A DNA stretch of 33,788 bases, from NCBI GenBank assembly GCA_013043915.1, contig JABEVH010000071.1, positions 1 to 33,788 of the forward strand, given 5' to 3'. Within the stretch, counting starts at the first letter, position 1. Each line of letters starts with the position of its first letter. This DNA is from Pseudomonadales bacterium. Lineage in GTDB: Bacteria > Pseudomonadota > Gammaproteobacteria > Pseudomonadales > Moraxellaceae. Both the position numbers and the translations under genes were made by a program. The notes beneath the pieces were generated by a model, which had not been told where the DNA came from, did not search any database, and worked only from the letters and a program-made list of their open reading frames with translations. Below are positions 22,604 through 30,970 of the stretch, one piece after another.

Positions 22604-23161
22604 ATGGAACTGCTGGAAGGTTTGTTGTCGCGGGTGTCACAACCTGTATTGGTGGAGCCTGCTCCTGATGATCAGAGTCTGTACCGATCTTTCCAGGCGG
22701 CGTTAAGAGCTCCGGATCACCGAGGCTTGCATCCCTGGCGCTATCTGATAGTGCGTCAGGATGCCCGATTAAGATTGGGTGCTATTTTGGCGGCATCGCA
22801 GGCTGGCTTGAAGCCTGATTTATCGGACGTTGAGCAGCAGCGCTTATGCCATCAGCCTTTGCGTGCTCCCTTGTTGGTGGTGGCTATCAATGTGCTGCAG
22901 TCTGATACTTCAGTGCCTGAGGTGGAGCAGGTGCTAAGTATGGGAGCATCGATACAGAATTTTATGCTGGCCCTGCATGCTCAGGGTTTTGCCGCCATCT
23001 GGCGGACAGGGGTGATGGCTGAGGATGCGGGCGTACGTGCGGCGTTATGTTTAAAAGCAGGGGAACGCATAGCAGGTATCCTTTATGTCGGTACGGCCGA
23101 TCAAGGTGAGCGTCGTGCTGTTATGCTGGATCCAACCGTGTACATGACGGAGTGGTCATGA
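22604..23161 (+). CDS. Nitroreductase family protein (YdjA-like)
   Basis: This 185-residue protein is a short nitroreductase-fold flavoenzyme. Recognisable parts are the FMN-binding segment ALRAPDHRGLHPWRYLIV (residues about 34-51), a middle region LGAILAASQAG, and the second FMN/dimer region VEQVLSMGASIQNFMLALHAQGFAAIWRTG, with a closing ILYVGTAD. It matches the E. coli YdjA subgroup of about 183 residues. These enzymes reduce nitro compounds or quinones with NAD(P)H; the physiological substrate is unknown. AGGAGGGGG lies just before the ATG. The stop overlaps the thioesterase start (ATGA), so the two are coupled. Confidence 0.85.
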   Translation: MELLEGLLSRVSQPVLVEPAPDDQSLYRSFQAALRAPDHRGLHPWRYLIVRQDARLRLGAILAASQAGLKPDLSDVEQQRLCHQPLRAPLLVVAINVLQSDTSVPEVEQVLSMGASIQNFMLALHAQGFAAIWRTGVMAEDAGVRAALCLKAGERIAGILYVGTADQGERRAVMLDPTVYMTEWS

Positions 23162-23610
23162 GAAACCGAGAACAACGTTTGCATGAACAAATTCCGCTGA
23201 CAGCAGCTATGGAGGTGCGGGTGGTATGGGCTGATGATCAGCGCCTTGAACTGGCGGCTCCTCTGCAGGGCAATCATAATGACAAGAGAACTGCGTTTGC
23301 CGGGAGTTTGTCAGCCTTGTTGCAGGTGGCGGGATGGGAGTTATGGCAACATTGGTCCAATCGGACATGGGGCGATGGGAAGATGGCCGTCGTAGCTGTC
23401 GAGACACAGTTGAGCTATCTCAAACCGGTGCAAAGTGATTTTAGCGTCCATGCAGAGCTTCCTGTCGTCGCTGAACTGCAGAAAGCGGCAAACGCTGTGG
23501 AACGGCATGGACGAGTTAGAACTACCAGCCATCTTGCGGTACGGGATGAAACCGGCATCGTGAAGGTGACGGCCATCATCCAATACGCCATCTATCAGGT
23601 GGAACGGTAA
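23158..23610 (+). CDS. YiiD C-terminal-type thioesterase
   Basis: This 150-residue hotdog-fold protein resembles the C-terminal thioesterase domain of E. coli YiiD (PF09500): the N-terminal EQIPLTAAMEVRVVW, then LAAPLQGNHNDKRTAFAGSL with the conserved Asn-His-Asn substrate loop, and later AVETQLSYLKPV. Such proteins hydrolyse acyl-CoA or acyl-carrier thioesters. I chose the ATG at 23158, which overlaps the nitroreductase stop by 4 nt and has GGAG 5 nt upstream; the GTG at 23152 would add two residues. It ends immediately next to the end of fdxA on the other strand, with no intergenic bases. Confidence 0.82.
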   Translation: MRNREQRLHEQIPLTAAMEVRVVWADDQRLELAAPLQGNHNDKRTAFAGSLSALLQVAGWELWQHWSNRTWGDGKMAVVAVETQLSYLKPVQSDFSVHAELPVVAELQKAANAVERHGRVRTTSHLAVRDETGIVKVTAIIQYAIYQVER

Positions 23611-23934
23611 TCAGCGTTCCAGCATGGAGCGCTTGTTGGGCTTGCCATCCCATGCGGTGGCATCTTTAGGTTGCTCACCTTTTTCTGTGATGTTAGGCCA
23701 GATCTGGGCGAGGTCTGCATTGATCTTGATAAAATCTTTCTGGTCGGCAGGAATCTCATCTTCGGAGAAGATGGCGTTTGCGGGGCATTCTGGTTCACAT
23801 AAGGCGCAATCTATGCATTCATCGGGATGTATCACCAGAAAATTGGGTCCCTCATAAAAGCAATCTACGGGGCAGACTTCAACACAGTCCTGGTATTTGC
23901 ATTTAATGCAGTTTTCAGTGACAACAAAGGTCAT
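23611..23934 (-). CDS. fdxA: 7Fe ferredoxin (3Fe-4S/4Fe-4S)
   Basis: This 107-residue ferredoxin is the FdxA/FdI type. The Cys pattern C9-x2-C12-x4-C17-x3-C21-x3-C25 followed by C40-x2-C43-x2-C46-x3-C50 matches proteins carrying one [3Fe-4S] and one [4Fe-4S] cluster, and the C-terminal extension ending in RSMLER is usual for the family. It is a soluble low-potential electron carrier, and its partners here are unknown. The ATG at 23934 (MTFVVTENCIKC) is the family start, with GGGAG 7 nt upstream; the frame extends to 23976, but those residues are atypical. It lies 96 bp downstream of mutS on the same strand, an arrangement known from Pseudomonas, and could share read-through transcription. Confidence 0.95.
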   Translation of the reverse strand: MTFVVTENCIKCKYQDCVEVCPVDCFYEGPNFLVIHPDECIDCALCEPECPANAIFSEDEIPADQKDFIKINADLAQIWPNITEKGEQPKDATAWDGKPNKRSMLER

Positions 23935-24030
23935 GGAACAACTCCCGAAACGGACAGGAACAACAGTGCGAGCCATAGTGTAACGGCAAGTGTGAACGAG
24001 GCCAAGGGTGCAGGGTTAAAAACCATGCCA

Positions 24031-26631
24031 TCAGGTATCGAGCAAATTCTTCAAAGCATAGAGCTGATCCAGGGCTTGTCGCGGGGAAAGGCTGTCGATA
24101 TCAAGCAGGGACAGGAGTTTTTCGACCGCGCTCTCCGGTGAGTTAAACAGATCGCCTTGCAGGGGCTGATGGGAAGGTGTGTAGCTTTGTTGGCGCTTGA
24201 TTTCGCTACGCTCCAATTCCTGCAATTTAAGTTGTGCAGCTTGTACCACGCTACGTGGTATACCGGCGAGTTGGGCAACGGCCAGTCCGTAGCTCTGGCT
24301 AGCGGGCCCTGGTTGAATGGCATGCAGAAAAACAATTTTGTCACCATGTTGCAAGGCGGTGACATGTATATTGCTAACGCCATCCATGGACTCAGCCAGC
24401 ACGGTCATCTCAAAATAGTGAGTGGCAAATAATGTCAGTGCGCGCAACTCCGTGGCCAGATAGCTGGCGGAAGCCCAGGCCAGGCTTAGACCATCAAAGG
24501 TACTGGTGCCGCGCCCGATTTCATCCATGAGTACCAGGCTGCGATCGCTGGCATTATTCAAAATGGTAGCGGTTTCTGTCATCTCGACCATAAAGGTAGA
24601 GCGACCTCCGGCCAAGTCATCAGCCGAGCCTATGCGGGTAAATATCCTGTCCACCAGTCCGATTTCTGCACGTTGCGCAGGTACAGCACTTCCTATTTGA
24701 GCCAAGAGTACGATCAGTGCGGTTTGCCGCATAAAGGTAGACTTTCCGCCCATGTTAGGGCCGGTGATAATGAGCAGACGTTGTTCAGGATGAAGATGAA
24801 CGTCATTGGCGATAAAGGCTTCGTTGAGTACAGCTTCCACCACGGGATGCCGTCCTCCTTCGATCTTGATGCCGCGTTCTTCGTGCAAGTAAGGCATGGA
24901 CCAGCCAAGAAGATCAGCGCGCTCTGCAAGGTTGCTGAGTACATCCAGCTCGGCCAGAGCGTCTGCCGTTGCTTGCAAGGAGGAAATATCCTGAGCCAGT
25001 GTTTGCAGCAGGGCTTCATAAAGCTGTTTCTCTCGGCTCAAGGCGCGGGAACTTGCTGACAAGGCTTTATCTTCAAAGGCTTTAAGTTCAGGCGTAATAA
25101 AACGCTCGGCATTTTTAAGGGTCTGTCGTCGGATAAAATGAGCAGGGGCATGTTCGGCCTGGGCTTTTGACAGCTCGATATAATAGCCGCTGACCCGGTT
25201 GTAACCAATCTTCAGTCCGGCCACACCGCTAGCTGCTCGTTCCTTGGCTTCAATCTGTAAAAGATAATCGCCGGCATTTTGCTGGAGGCTGCGCAGTTCA
25301 TCGAGTTCTTGATCATAGCCAGGAGCGATAACTCCACCATCACGCAAGGTCATGGGGGGGTGTTCCACTAAGGCGCGTTTTAGGAGGGAGACCTGTTCGG
25401 GGTAAGGTCCCAGCAGAGCGCGCAGGTATTGCAAGCGCTCTGCACTAAACGAGTTAAGCTGATCTTGCAAGGAAGGTAACAGGCTTAAGGATAAACCTAA
25501 GCGATCCAGGTCTCGCGGGGTGGCACTGCCTAAGGCGATGCGCGATAAAATACGTTCCAGATCGCTGATGTCCTTAAGCTGCTGGCGAAGCGCCCTGTGT
25601 TGCTGTTGAAACTCAAGAACGGCGGTTTGACGCTCTTGCAGGGCGCGAGGCTGGCGCAGTGGTAAATGCAGCCAGCGACGTAACAGTCGTGATCCCATGG
25701 CTGTACAGGTGTGATCCAGGACCCAGGCCAAAGAGTGCTGCGTATCGCCTGTTAGCGTTTGCGTGATTTCCAGGTTTCTACGCGTGGCTGGGTCCAGCAC
25801 TACCGTGTCATCCTGGTGATAAATTTGTGGGGCACGCAGATGAGGAAGCACAGCGCGCTGTGTTTCCCTGACATAACTGAGCAGTGCCCCAAGGGCAGAC
25901 TGAGCTAGCAATAGCCCGGAGGAAGCGAAGCTGTCCAAGCGTTGTACTGAGAACGAGTCGCGTAATGAACGCGCTGCACTTTCGGCATCGAAGTCCCAGG
26001 CAGCTCGACGACGTAGTCCGGGTTGCAGCTGCAGTGCATCCAAGAGCGATGCTGATTCGTCAATCAGAAGCTCTGCCGGAGCCAGGCGAGCCAGCTCGGC
26101 CAACAGGCTGGTGGGGTCATCAAATTCAGCAACCCAGAGGCGACCACTGCTGATATCCAGCCAAGCCAGTCCCCAAGCGTTGTCGCGTAGGGCCAGAGCA
26201 GCCAGCAAGGTGTCGCGCTTTTCATCCAGAAAGGCTTCATCGCTCACTGTGCCCGGCGTAATAATACGAACCACTTTGCGCTCTAGGGGGCCTTTGCTGG
26301 TAGCGGGGTCGCCAACCTGCTCACAAATGACTACCGATTCTCCGGCGCGAATCAAACGCCCCAGATATGACTCTGCTGCATGAAAGGGAACGCCTGCCAT
26401 GGCAATGGGCTCGCCAGCGCTGCGCCCGCGAGAAGTTAAGGTAATGTCGAGTAGGCGAGAAGCTTTTTGGGCATCAGCAAAAAAGAGTTCGTAAAAGTCG
26501 CCCATGCGGTAAAACACCAGGGCATCAGGGAAGTCCCTCTTGATGCGCAAGTACTGTTGCATCATCGGTGTATGGGTACTTAAATCGTTATCCAGGTCCT
26601 GTGTAGGCATGGAGTTGGATGAGGAACTCAT
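24031..26631 (-). CDS. mutS: DNA mismatch repair protein MutS
   Basis: This 866-residue protein is full-length MutS. The N-terminal mismatch-binding region contains the Phe-Tyr-Glu motif in YRMGDFYELFF and the following RGRSAGEPIAMAGVPFHA. The Walker A site GPNMGGKST is at residues 624-632, Walker B is LVLMDEIGRGTSTFDGLSLA, and the FATHYFE dimer/ATPase motif follows. The C-terminal helix-turn-helix and clamp region ends near residue 860. It recognises mismatches and starts methyl-directed repair with MutL, which is not in this window. The ATG at 26631 and the one eight codons later are both possible; neither has a good Shine-Dalgarno site. The gene appears intact, so there is no sign of a mutator state here. 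Confidence 0.97.
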   Translation of the reverse strand: MSSSSNSMPTQDLDNDLSTHTPMMQQYLRIKRDFPDALVFYRMGDFYELFFADAQKASRLLDITLTSRGRSAGEPIAMAGVPFHAAESYLGRLIRAGESVVICEQVGDPATSKGPLERKVVRIITPGTVSDEAFLDEKRDTLLAALALRDNAWGLAWLDISSGRLWVAEFDDPTSLLAELARLAPAELLIDESASLLDALQLQPGLRRRAAWDFDAESAARSLRDSFSVQRLDSFASSGLLLAQSALGALLSYVRETQRAVLPHLRAPQIYHQDDTVVLDPATRRNLEITQTLTGDTQHSLAWVLDHTCTAMGSRLLRRWLHLPLRQPRALQERQTAVLEFQQQHRALRQQLKDISDLERILSRIALGSATPRDLDRLGLSLSLLPSLQDQLNSFSAERLQYLRALLGPYPEQVSLLKRALVEHPPMTLRDGGVIAPGYDQELDELRSLQQNAGDYLLQIEAKERAASGVAGLKIGYNRVSGYYIELSKAQAEHAPAHFIRRQTLKNAERFITPELKAFEDKALSASSRALSREKQLYEALLQTLAQDISSLQATADALAELDVLSNLAERADLLGWSMPYLHEERGIKIEGGRHPVVEAVLNEAFIANDVHLHPEQRLLIITGPNMGGKSTFMRQTALIVLLAQIGSAVPAQRAEIGLVDRIFTRIGSADDLAGGRSTFMVEMTETATILNNASDRSLVLMDEIGRGTSTFDGLSLAWASASYLATELRALTLFATHYFEMTVLAESMDGVSNIHVTALQHGDKIVFLHAIQPGPASQSYGLAVAQLAGIPRSVVQAAQLKLQELERSEIKRQQSYTPSHQPLQGDLFNSPESAVEKLLSLLDIDSLSPRQALDQLYALKNLLDT

Positions 26632-26769
26632 GGTGGGCTGGGACTCTCAGCAGTAAGGACTTGACGGAGAATTATGGATGATCGCTAGTGACTAAAACAA
26701 ATCTGAATTAAACGCATACGTCGGTAAAACTAGGGGCCGTCGAAATACTGTACACCATGCAAGCTAGGA

Positions 26770-27237
26770 TTAGTGGCCGCAAAAGGCCTGTATTTGTTTT
26801 TTCATATCAGCCATTTGTTTTTGTTTTTCTTCTTCCGAGAGATAGTGAGAGTCACCTGTTTTGGGGTCGGATTCACGCACTTGCCCGTGTTCATTCATCA
26901 CCTGCAAGTTGGCTTGAAGCAGATCACAGCGAGCCTTATTGTCCTTGGCCGCTTGATCTGACTTGGCCTGCAGGGCTTGCTTATCTGCACTGGCTTTTTC
27001 GTCAGCCTGAGCATTCTTATCTTGCGCGTCTCGCTCGGCATTCAGTTGTTTAATTTCAGCGCCGGCATCAGAGGAAGGGGCATCTTGCACCCGGACCGTC
27101 TGTACTCCAGAGGTATGGTTGGGGGGGGTGTCTGCGTAGTGAGCAACACCTTGATCATCCACCCATGTATAAATACCACCGGCACCTGCTGTCAGGGCCA
27201 GAGTCATGAACATTGTTAGTACGATGCTGGTGCGCAT
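26770..27237 (-). CDS. DUF4124 domain exported protein
   Basis: This 155-residue protein has a signal peptide (residues 1-18 or so, ending near AGAGG) followed by the DUF4124 motif GIYTWVDDQGVAHYADTPP. The rest is a highly charged, Ala/Lys/Asp-rich helix (about residues 60-150) likely to form a coiled coil. DUF4124 proteins are common periplasmic proteins of beta- and gammaproteobacteria with no settled function. The two Cys residues, one in RCDLL and one in AFCGH at the C-terminus, could pair in a disulfide. GAGGTG lies about 5 nt before the ATG. The gene stands between fadB (divergent) and mutS (same strand, 138 bp apart). Confidence 0.85.
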   Translation of the reverse strand: MRTSIVLTMFMTLALTAGAGGIYTWVDDQGVAHYADTPPNHTSGVQTVRVQDAPSSDAGAEIKQLNAERDAQDKNAQADEKASADKQALQAKSDQAAKDNKARCDLLQANLQVMNEHGQVRESDPKTGDSHYLSEEEKQKQMADMKKQIQAFCGH

Positions 27238-27337
27238 GCATCCACCTCAATATGTTTTTTTCAAGATTAGCATAACATGGGATGGTTCGCTGTGGTTGCC
27301 TCTATAGAATGCATAGGGATAGTTTTAGTAAAATGCC

Positions 27338-27349
27338 GACCGTCCGGTC
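27338..27349. promoter_or_regulatory. Candidate TetR-type operator upstream of fadB
   Basis: GACCG-tc-CGGTC is an inverted repeat with 5-bp arms, extended by an A to GACCGTCCGGTCA. This resembles the TGACCGnnCGGTCA operators described for TetR-type regulators of fatty-acid degradation. It lies 145 bp before the fadB ATG. No regulator gene is adjacent, so the protein that binds it, if any, is unknown. Confidence 0.45.
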
Positions 27350-27379
27350 ACACAGGGGACTCACAAAAATGCATTAAGA

Positions 27380-27426
27380 GCCTATACTAGGCCACCTGTG
27401 CTACAAGAGGCCAGTGGTCCACTGGC
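27380..27426 (+). promoter_or_regulatory. Two inverted repeats in the fadB leader region
   Basis: GCCTA-tac-TAGGC (27380-27392) contains TATACT (27383-27388), a good -10 hexamer without a clear -35, so a repressor or activator could act here. GCCAGTGG-t-CCACTGGC (27410-27426) follows and can fold into a stem of six or more base pairs in the RNA; it has no U-tract, so it is a leader structure or operator rather than a terminator. Together with the repeat at 27338 the 255-bp interval before fadB is rich in symmetry. Confidence 0.4.
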
Positions 27427-27493
27427 GGGGACACAGCTTACGGTCAGGCCACCAAGCCTGTCTTATTCCTTCCTGAAAGCAGGAGAATCTTGA

Positions 27494-29644
27494 ATGATCT
27501 ATTCCGGTACAGCCATTACGGTCGCCGATATCGGTGATGGTATTGCAGAACTTAAGTTCGACCTCGCCGGTGAATCCGTCAACAAGTTCAATCGCACTAC
27601 GCTTAATGACTTGGCTGCTGCTGTCGCTGCCATTAAAGCAGCCGGCTCGGTCAAAGGCGTTGTGGTTACCAGCGGCAAGCCCGTGTTCATTGTTGGCGCA
27701 GATATTACCGAATTTGGCGAATTGTTTAGTCACGGTGAAGATGAAATTGTAGGTTGGGTGAAACAAGCCAATCAGGCATTTGTTGCTTTTGAAGACCTGC
27801 CGATACCCAGTGTGGTTGCCATCAACGGGATTGCGTTAGGTGGTGGTTTTGAGATGTGCTTAGCTTGCGACTACCGTGTCATGTCCAGTGCAGCCAAAGT
27901 GGGTTTGCCTGAAGTCAAGCTGGGGTTGTTCCCAGGTTTTGGCGGCACGGTACGCCTGAGCCGCATCATAGGTGTGGATAATGCTGTCGAGTGGATCGCT
28001 ACCGGTGCTGAAAAGCGCCCGGCTGATGCACTCAAAGATGGTGCGGTTGATGCCGTTGTTGAACCAGCGAAGGTAAAAGATGCAGCGATCGCCCTGCTAA
28101 AACAGGCCTTGGCCGGCAAGCTGGACTGGCAGGCCCGCCGTCGTGAAAAGCTGGCTCCAGTTCAGTTGAATATGTTGGAACAGATGATGGCTTTCAATAC
28201 AGCCATGGCGGTAGTGGCTGGCAAAGCTGGACCTAACTATCCTGCCCCCAAGATTGCATTGCAGTCCATGCAGTCCCATGCCAGTTTAGAGCGTGATGCA
28301 GCCTTAGAAATTGAAGCCAAGGGTTTTGCCAAGGCAGCGGTAACGCCTCAGGCGAATGCCTTGATTGGTCTGTTTTTGGCAGATCAGGCGGTTAAGAAGG
28401 CTTCCAAGGCGCATGAAGGCAAAGGTAGTAAGGAAATTGGCCAAGCTGCTGTGCTAGGTGCCGGTATCATGGGTGGTGGTATTGCCTACCAGACAGCCTA
28501 CAAGGGCACGCCGATTATCATGAAAGATATTCGCGATGCTGCGCTTGACCTCGGCATGGGAGAAGCCACCAAGTTGCTGTCCCGTCAGGTTGAAAAAGGC
28601 CGTATGACGCCGCAGGAAATGGGTACTACGCTGTCCCGTATTCGTCCTACGCTCAACTACGGTGATTTCGGTCAGGTGGATATCGTGATCGAAGCTGTGG
28701 TAGAAAACGCCAAGATCAAGGCTTCTGTATTGAAAGAAGCGGAAACTTTAGTGCGTGAAGACACCATCATCGCTTCCAATACCTCGACCATTTCCATCAG
28801 TTTGCTGGCAGAGTCCTTAAGCCGTCCACAAAATTTTGTCGGCATGCACTTTTTTAACCCTGTGCACATGATGCCGCTGGTGGAAGTAATTCGTGGCAAG
28901 AAGAGTTCGGACGATGCGGTGGCAGCTACCGTGAAGTTGGCGCAGAAAATGGGTAAAACGCCTATCGTTGTTAACGATTGCCCCGGATTCTTGGTCAACC
29001 GTGTCTTGTTCCCCTATTTTGGTGGCTTTGACATGCTGCTGCGAGATGGCGCTGATTTTCAGGCCATCGACAAGGTCATGGAGAAGTTTGGTTGGCCCAT
29101 GGGCCCGGCCTACCTTCTGGATGTTGTGGGCATCGATACGGGTGTTCATGCAGCCAGCGTTATGGCTGACGGCTTCCCTGATCGCATGAAGCCTGATTAC
29201 AAGTCCTCCACGGTGGTGATGTTTGAGAACAACCGTTATGGACAGAAAAATGGCAAGGGCTACTACAGCTATGAGCCAGATAAGAAAGGCAAGCCTAAGA
29301 AGGTGGTTGATCCTCAAACTTATGAGCTGATTAGCCCAGTCGTGGCTGCACGCCGTGAATTTGAAGCTGATGAAATCATTGCACGCCTGATGTTGCCTAT
29401 GGTCAATGAAGTGGCACGTTGCCTGGAAGAAGGCATTGTGGCCTCACCAGCAGAAGCTGATATGGCTCTTATCATGGGTATAGGTTTCCCTCCGTTCCGT
29501 GGTGGGGCTTGTCGCTATGTGGATCAGATGGGCATCAGCAAGTATGTGGCGCTATGTGATCAGTACGCCACGCTGGGCAAAGCCTATGAAGCACCGCAGT
29601 TGCTGCGGGACATGGCTAAGGCCAACAAGAAGTTCTTTGCTTGA
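27494..29644 (+). CDS. fadB: Fatty-acid oxidation complex alpha subunit (enoyl-CoA hydratase/3-hydroxyacyl-CoA dehydrogenase)
   Basis: This 716-residue bifunctional enzyme carries the hydratase/isomerase (crotonase) domain at residues 1-190, with the oxyanion-hole and catalytic Glu motifs GGGFEMCLACDYRV and GLPEVKLGLFPGFGG. It is followed near residue 320 by the NAD-binding AVLGAGIMGGGIAY, then the dehydrogenase catalytic His in HFFNPVHMMPLVEV and the C-terminal dehydrogenase domains ending about residue 710. It performs two steps of beta-oxidation and associates with FadA as an alpha2-beta2 complex. Length and N-terminus (MIYSGTAITVAD) match gammaproteobacterial FadB. AGGAG precedes the ATG by 8 nt. 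It is followed closely by fadA; expression is probably controlled by fatty-acid availability through the repeats upstream. Confidence 0.97.
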   Translation: MIYSGTAITVADIGDGIAELKFDLAGESVNKFNRTTLNDLAAAVAAIKAAGSVKGVVVTSGKPVFIVGADITEFGELFSHGEDEIVGWVKQANQAFVAFEDLPIPSVVAINGIALGGGFEMCLACDYRVMSSAAKVGLPEVKLGLFPGFGGTVRLSRIIGVDNAVEWIATGAEKRPADALKDGAVDAVVEPAKVKDAAIALLKQALAGKLDWQARRREKLAPVQLNMLEQMMAFNTAMAVVAGKAGPNYPAPKIALQSMQSHASLERDAALEIEAKGFAKAAVTPQANALIGLFLADQAVKKASKAHEGKGSKEIGQAAVLGAGIMGGGIAYQTAYKGTPIIMKDIRDAALDLGMGEATKLLSRQVEKGRMTPQEMGTTLSRIRPTLNYGDFGQVDIVIEAVVENAKIKASVLKEAETLVREDTIIASNTSTISISLLAESLSRPQNFVGMHFFNPVHMMPLVEVIRGKKSSDDAVAATVKLAQKMGKTPIVVNDCPGFLVNRVLFPYFGGFDMLLRDGADFQAIDKVMEKFGWPMGPAYLLDVVGIDTGVHAASVMADGFPDRMKPDYKSSTVVMFENNRYGQKNGKGYYSYEPDKKGKPKKVVDPQTYELISPVVAARREFEADEIIARLMLPMVNEVARCLEEGIVASPAEADMALIMGIGFPPFRGGACRYVDQMGISKYVALCDQYATLGKAYEAPQLLRDMAKANKKFFA

Positions 29645-29655
29645 GGAGCACACAG

Positions 29656-30831
29656 ATGAGCCTGAATCCTAAAGACGTAGTCATAGTAGATGGTGTGCGC
29701 AGTGCCATGGGCCGTTCAAAGGCTGGAATGTTTCGCAATGTGCGAGCAGATTCCCTGTCCGCTGAGCTGATCAAGGCCCTGATCAAGCGTAATCCTGGTC
29801 TTGAAGTTGATTTGATCGAAGATGTGATCTGGGGTTGTGTCAATCAGACCTTGGAGCAGGGCATGAATATCGCTCGTAATGTCGGTATTCTGGCGGGGTT
29901 GCCTCGAACCGTGGCCGGACAGACGGTGAATCGTCTATGCGGATCTTCCATGCAGGCTTTGCATACGGCAGCAGCTCAGATCATGACCGGCCAGGGTGAT
30001 GTTTTTATTATCGGTGGTGTGGAGCATATGGGCCATGTGCAGATGACGCATGGTGTGGATTTGAACCCTGCAGCGAGCAAGGTTGTAGCTAAAGCATCCA
30101 ACATGATGGGTTTGACCGCAGAAATGCTGGGCCGTATGCATGGTATCAGTCGCCAGATGCAGGATGAGTTCGCTGTACGTTCGCATAAGAAAGCGTGGGA
30201 AGCGACGGTGGAAGGTCGTTTCCGCCACGAAATCGTGGGTATTGAAGGTCATGATGCCGAGGGTTTCCGCGTGTTGTGCGAGATCGACGAAGTGATACGC
30301 CAGGATACTTCACTGGAAGGTTTGGCTGCCTTGCGTCCAGCTTTCGATCCCAAGAGTGGTACGGTCACGGCAGGAACATCCTCGGCGCTGTCCGATGGTG
30401 CCTCGGCCATGCTGATCATGAGCGCAGAACGGGCTCAAGCCCTAGGGTTGAAGCCGCGAGCCAAGATACGCGCTATGGCCGTGGCTGGTTGCGATGCTGC
30501 CATCATGGGTTATGGTCCTGTACCTGCAACCCAGAAGGCTCTGAAGCGTGCCGGTCTCAGCATTGATGACGTGCAGACCGTTGAGCTCAATGAGGCCTTC
30601 GCCGCTCAGTCTCTGCCTGTTTTGAAAGATCTGAAGCTGTTTGATAAGGTTGAAGAGAAGGTCAATCTGAATGGTGGAGCTATTGCTCTGGGACATCCAT
30701 TGGGGTGTTCGGGTGCGCGTATTACCACGACCTTGCTCAATGTGATGGAATGGAAGGATACTCAGATTGGCTTGGCGACCATGTGTATAGGTCTGGGCCA
30801 GGGTATTGCGACCATCATCGAGCGAGTCTGA
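29656..30831 (+). CDS. fadA: 3-ketoacyl-CoA thiolase, beta subunit of fatty-acid oxidation complex
   Basis: This 391-residue thiolase has the nucleophilic Cys95 in NRLCGSSMQALHTAA, the His of the GGAIALGHPLGCSGAR motif and the second Cys in CIGLGQG near the C-terminus. It cleaves 3-ketoacyl-CoA to acetyl-CoA and a shortened acyl-CoA, the last step of each beta-oxidation cycle, within the FadBA complex. The ATG at 29656 is preferred because GAGGAG lies about 9 nt upstream, directly after the fadB stop codon, and the N-terminus MSLNPKDVVIVDGVR is typical; the frame is open to 29641. A strong terminator lies 59 bp after its stop. Confidence 0.97.
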   Translation: MSLNPKDVVIVDGVRSAMGRSKAGMFRNVRADSLSAELIKALIKRNPGLEVDLIEDVIWGCVNQTLEQGMNIARNVGILAGLPRTVAGQTVNRLCGSSMQALHTAAAQIMTGQGDVFIIGGVEHMGHVQMTHGVDLNPAASKVVAKASNMMGLTAEMLGRMHGISRQMQDEFAVRSHKKAWEATVEGRFRHEIVGIEGHDAEGFRVLCEIDEVIRQDTSLEGLAALRPAFDPKSGTVTAGTSSALSDGASAMLIMSAERAQALGLKPRAKIRAMAVAGCDAAIMGYGPVPATQKALKRAGLSIDDVQTVELNEAFAAQSLPVLKDLKLFDKVEEKVNLNGGAIALGHPLGCSGARITTTLLNVMEWKDTQIGLATMCIGLGQGIATIIERV

Positions 30832-30881
30832 CCCACTTGTAATAGCCGGACAAAGGCGTAAGGCGCCCTGCCCGGAGCAAG

Positions 30882-30920
30882 AAGATAAGCCGCGGCCATA
30901 AGCTGCGGTTTTTTTATCTT
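30882..30920 (+). terminator. Rho-independent terminator after fadBA
   Basis: CCGCGGC (30890-30896) pairs with GCTGCGG (30902-30908, one G-U pair) around a 5-nt loop, followed by seven T residues (30909-30915). The flanking AAGATAA (30882-30888) can pair with TTATCTT (30914-30920), so the structure could also work from the opposite direction. It ends the fadBA transcript before the acyl-CoA synthetase gene. Confidence 0.92.
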
Positions 30921-30970
30921 TTTAGCTTGTAGTGAATCTTGGGCTAAATCTTAAGTATTCTAGGGGGGTA

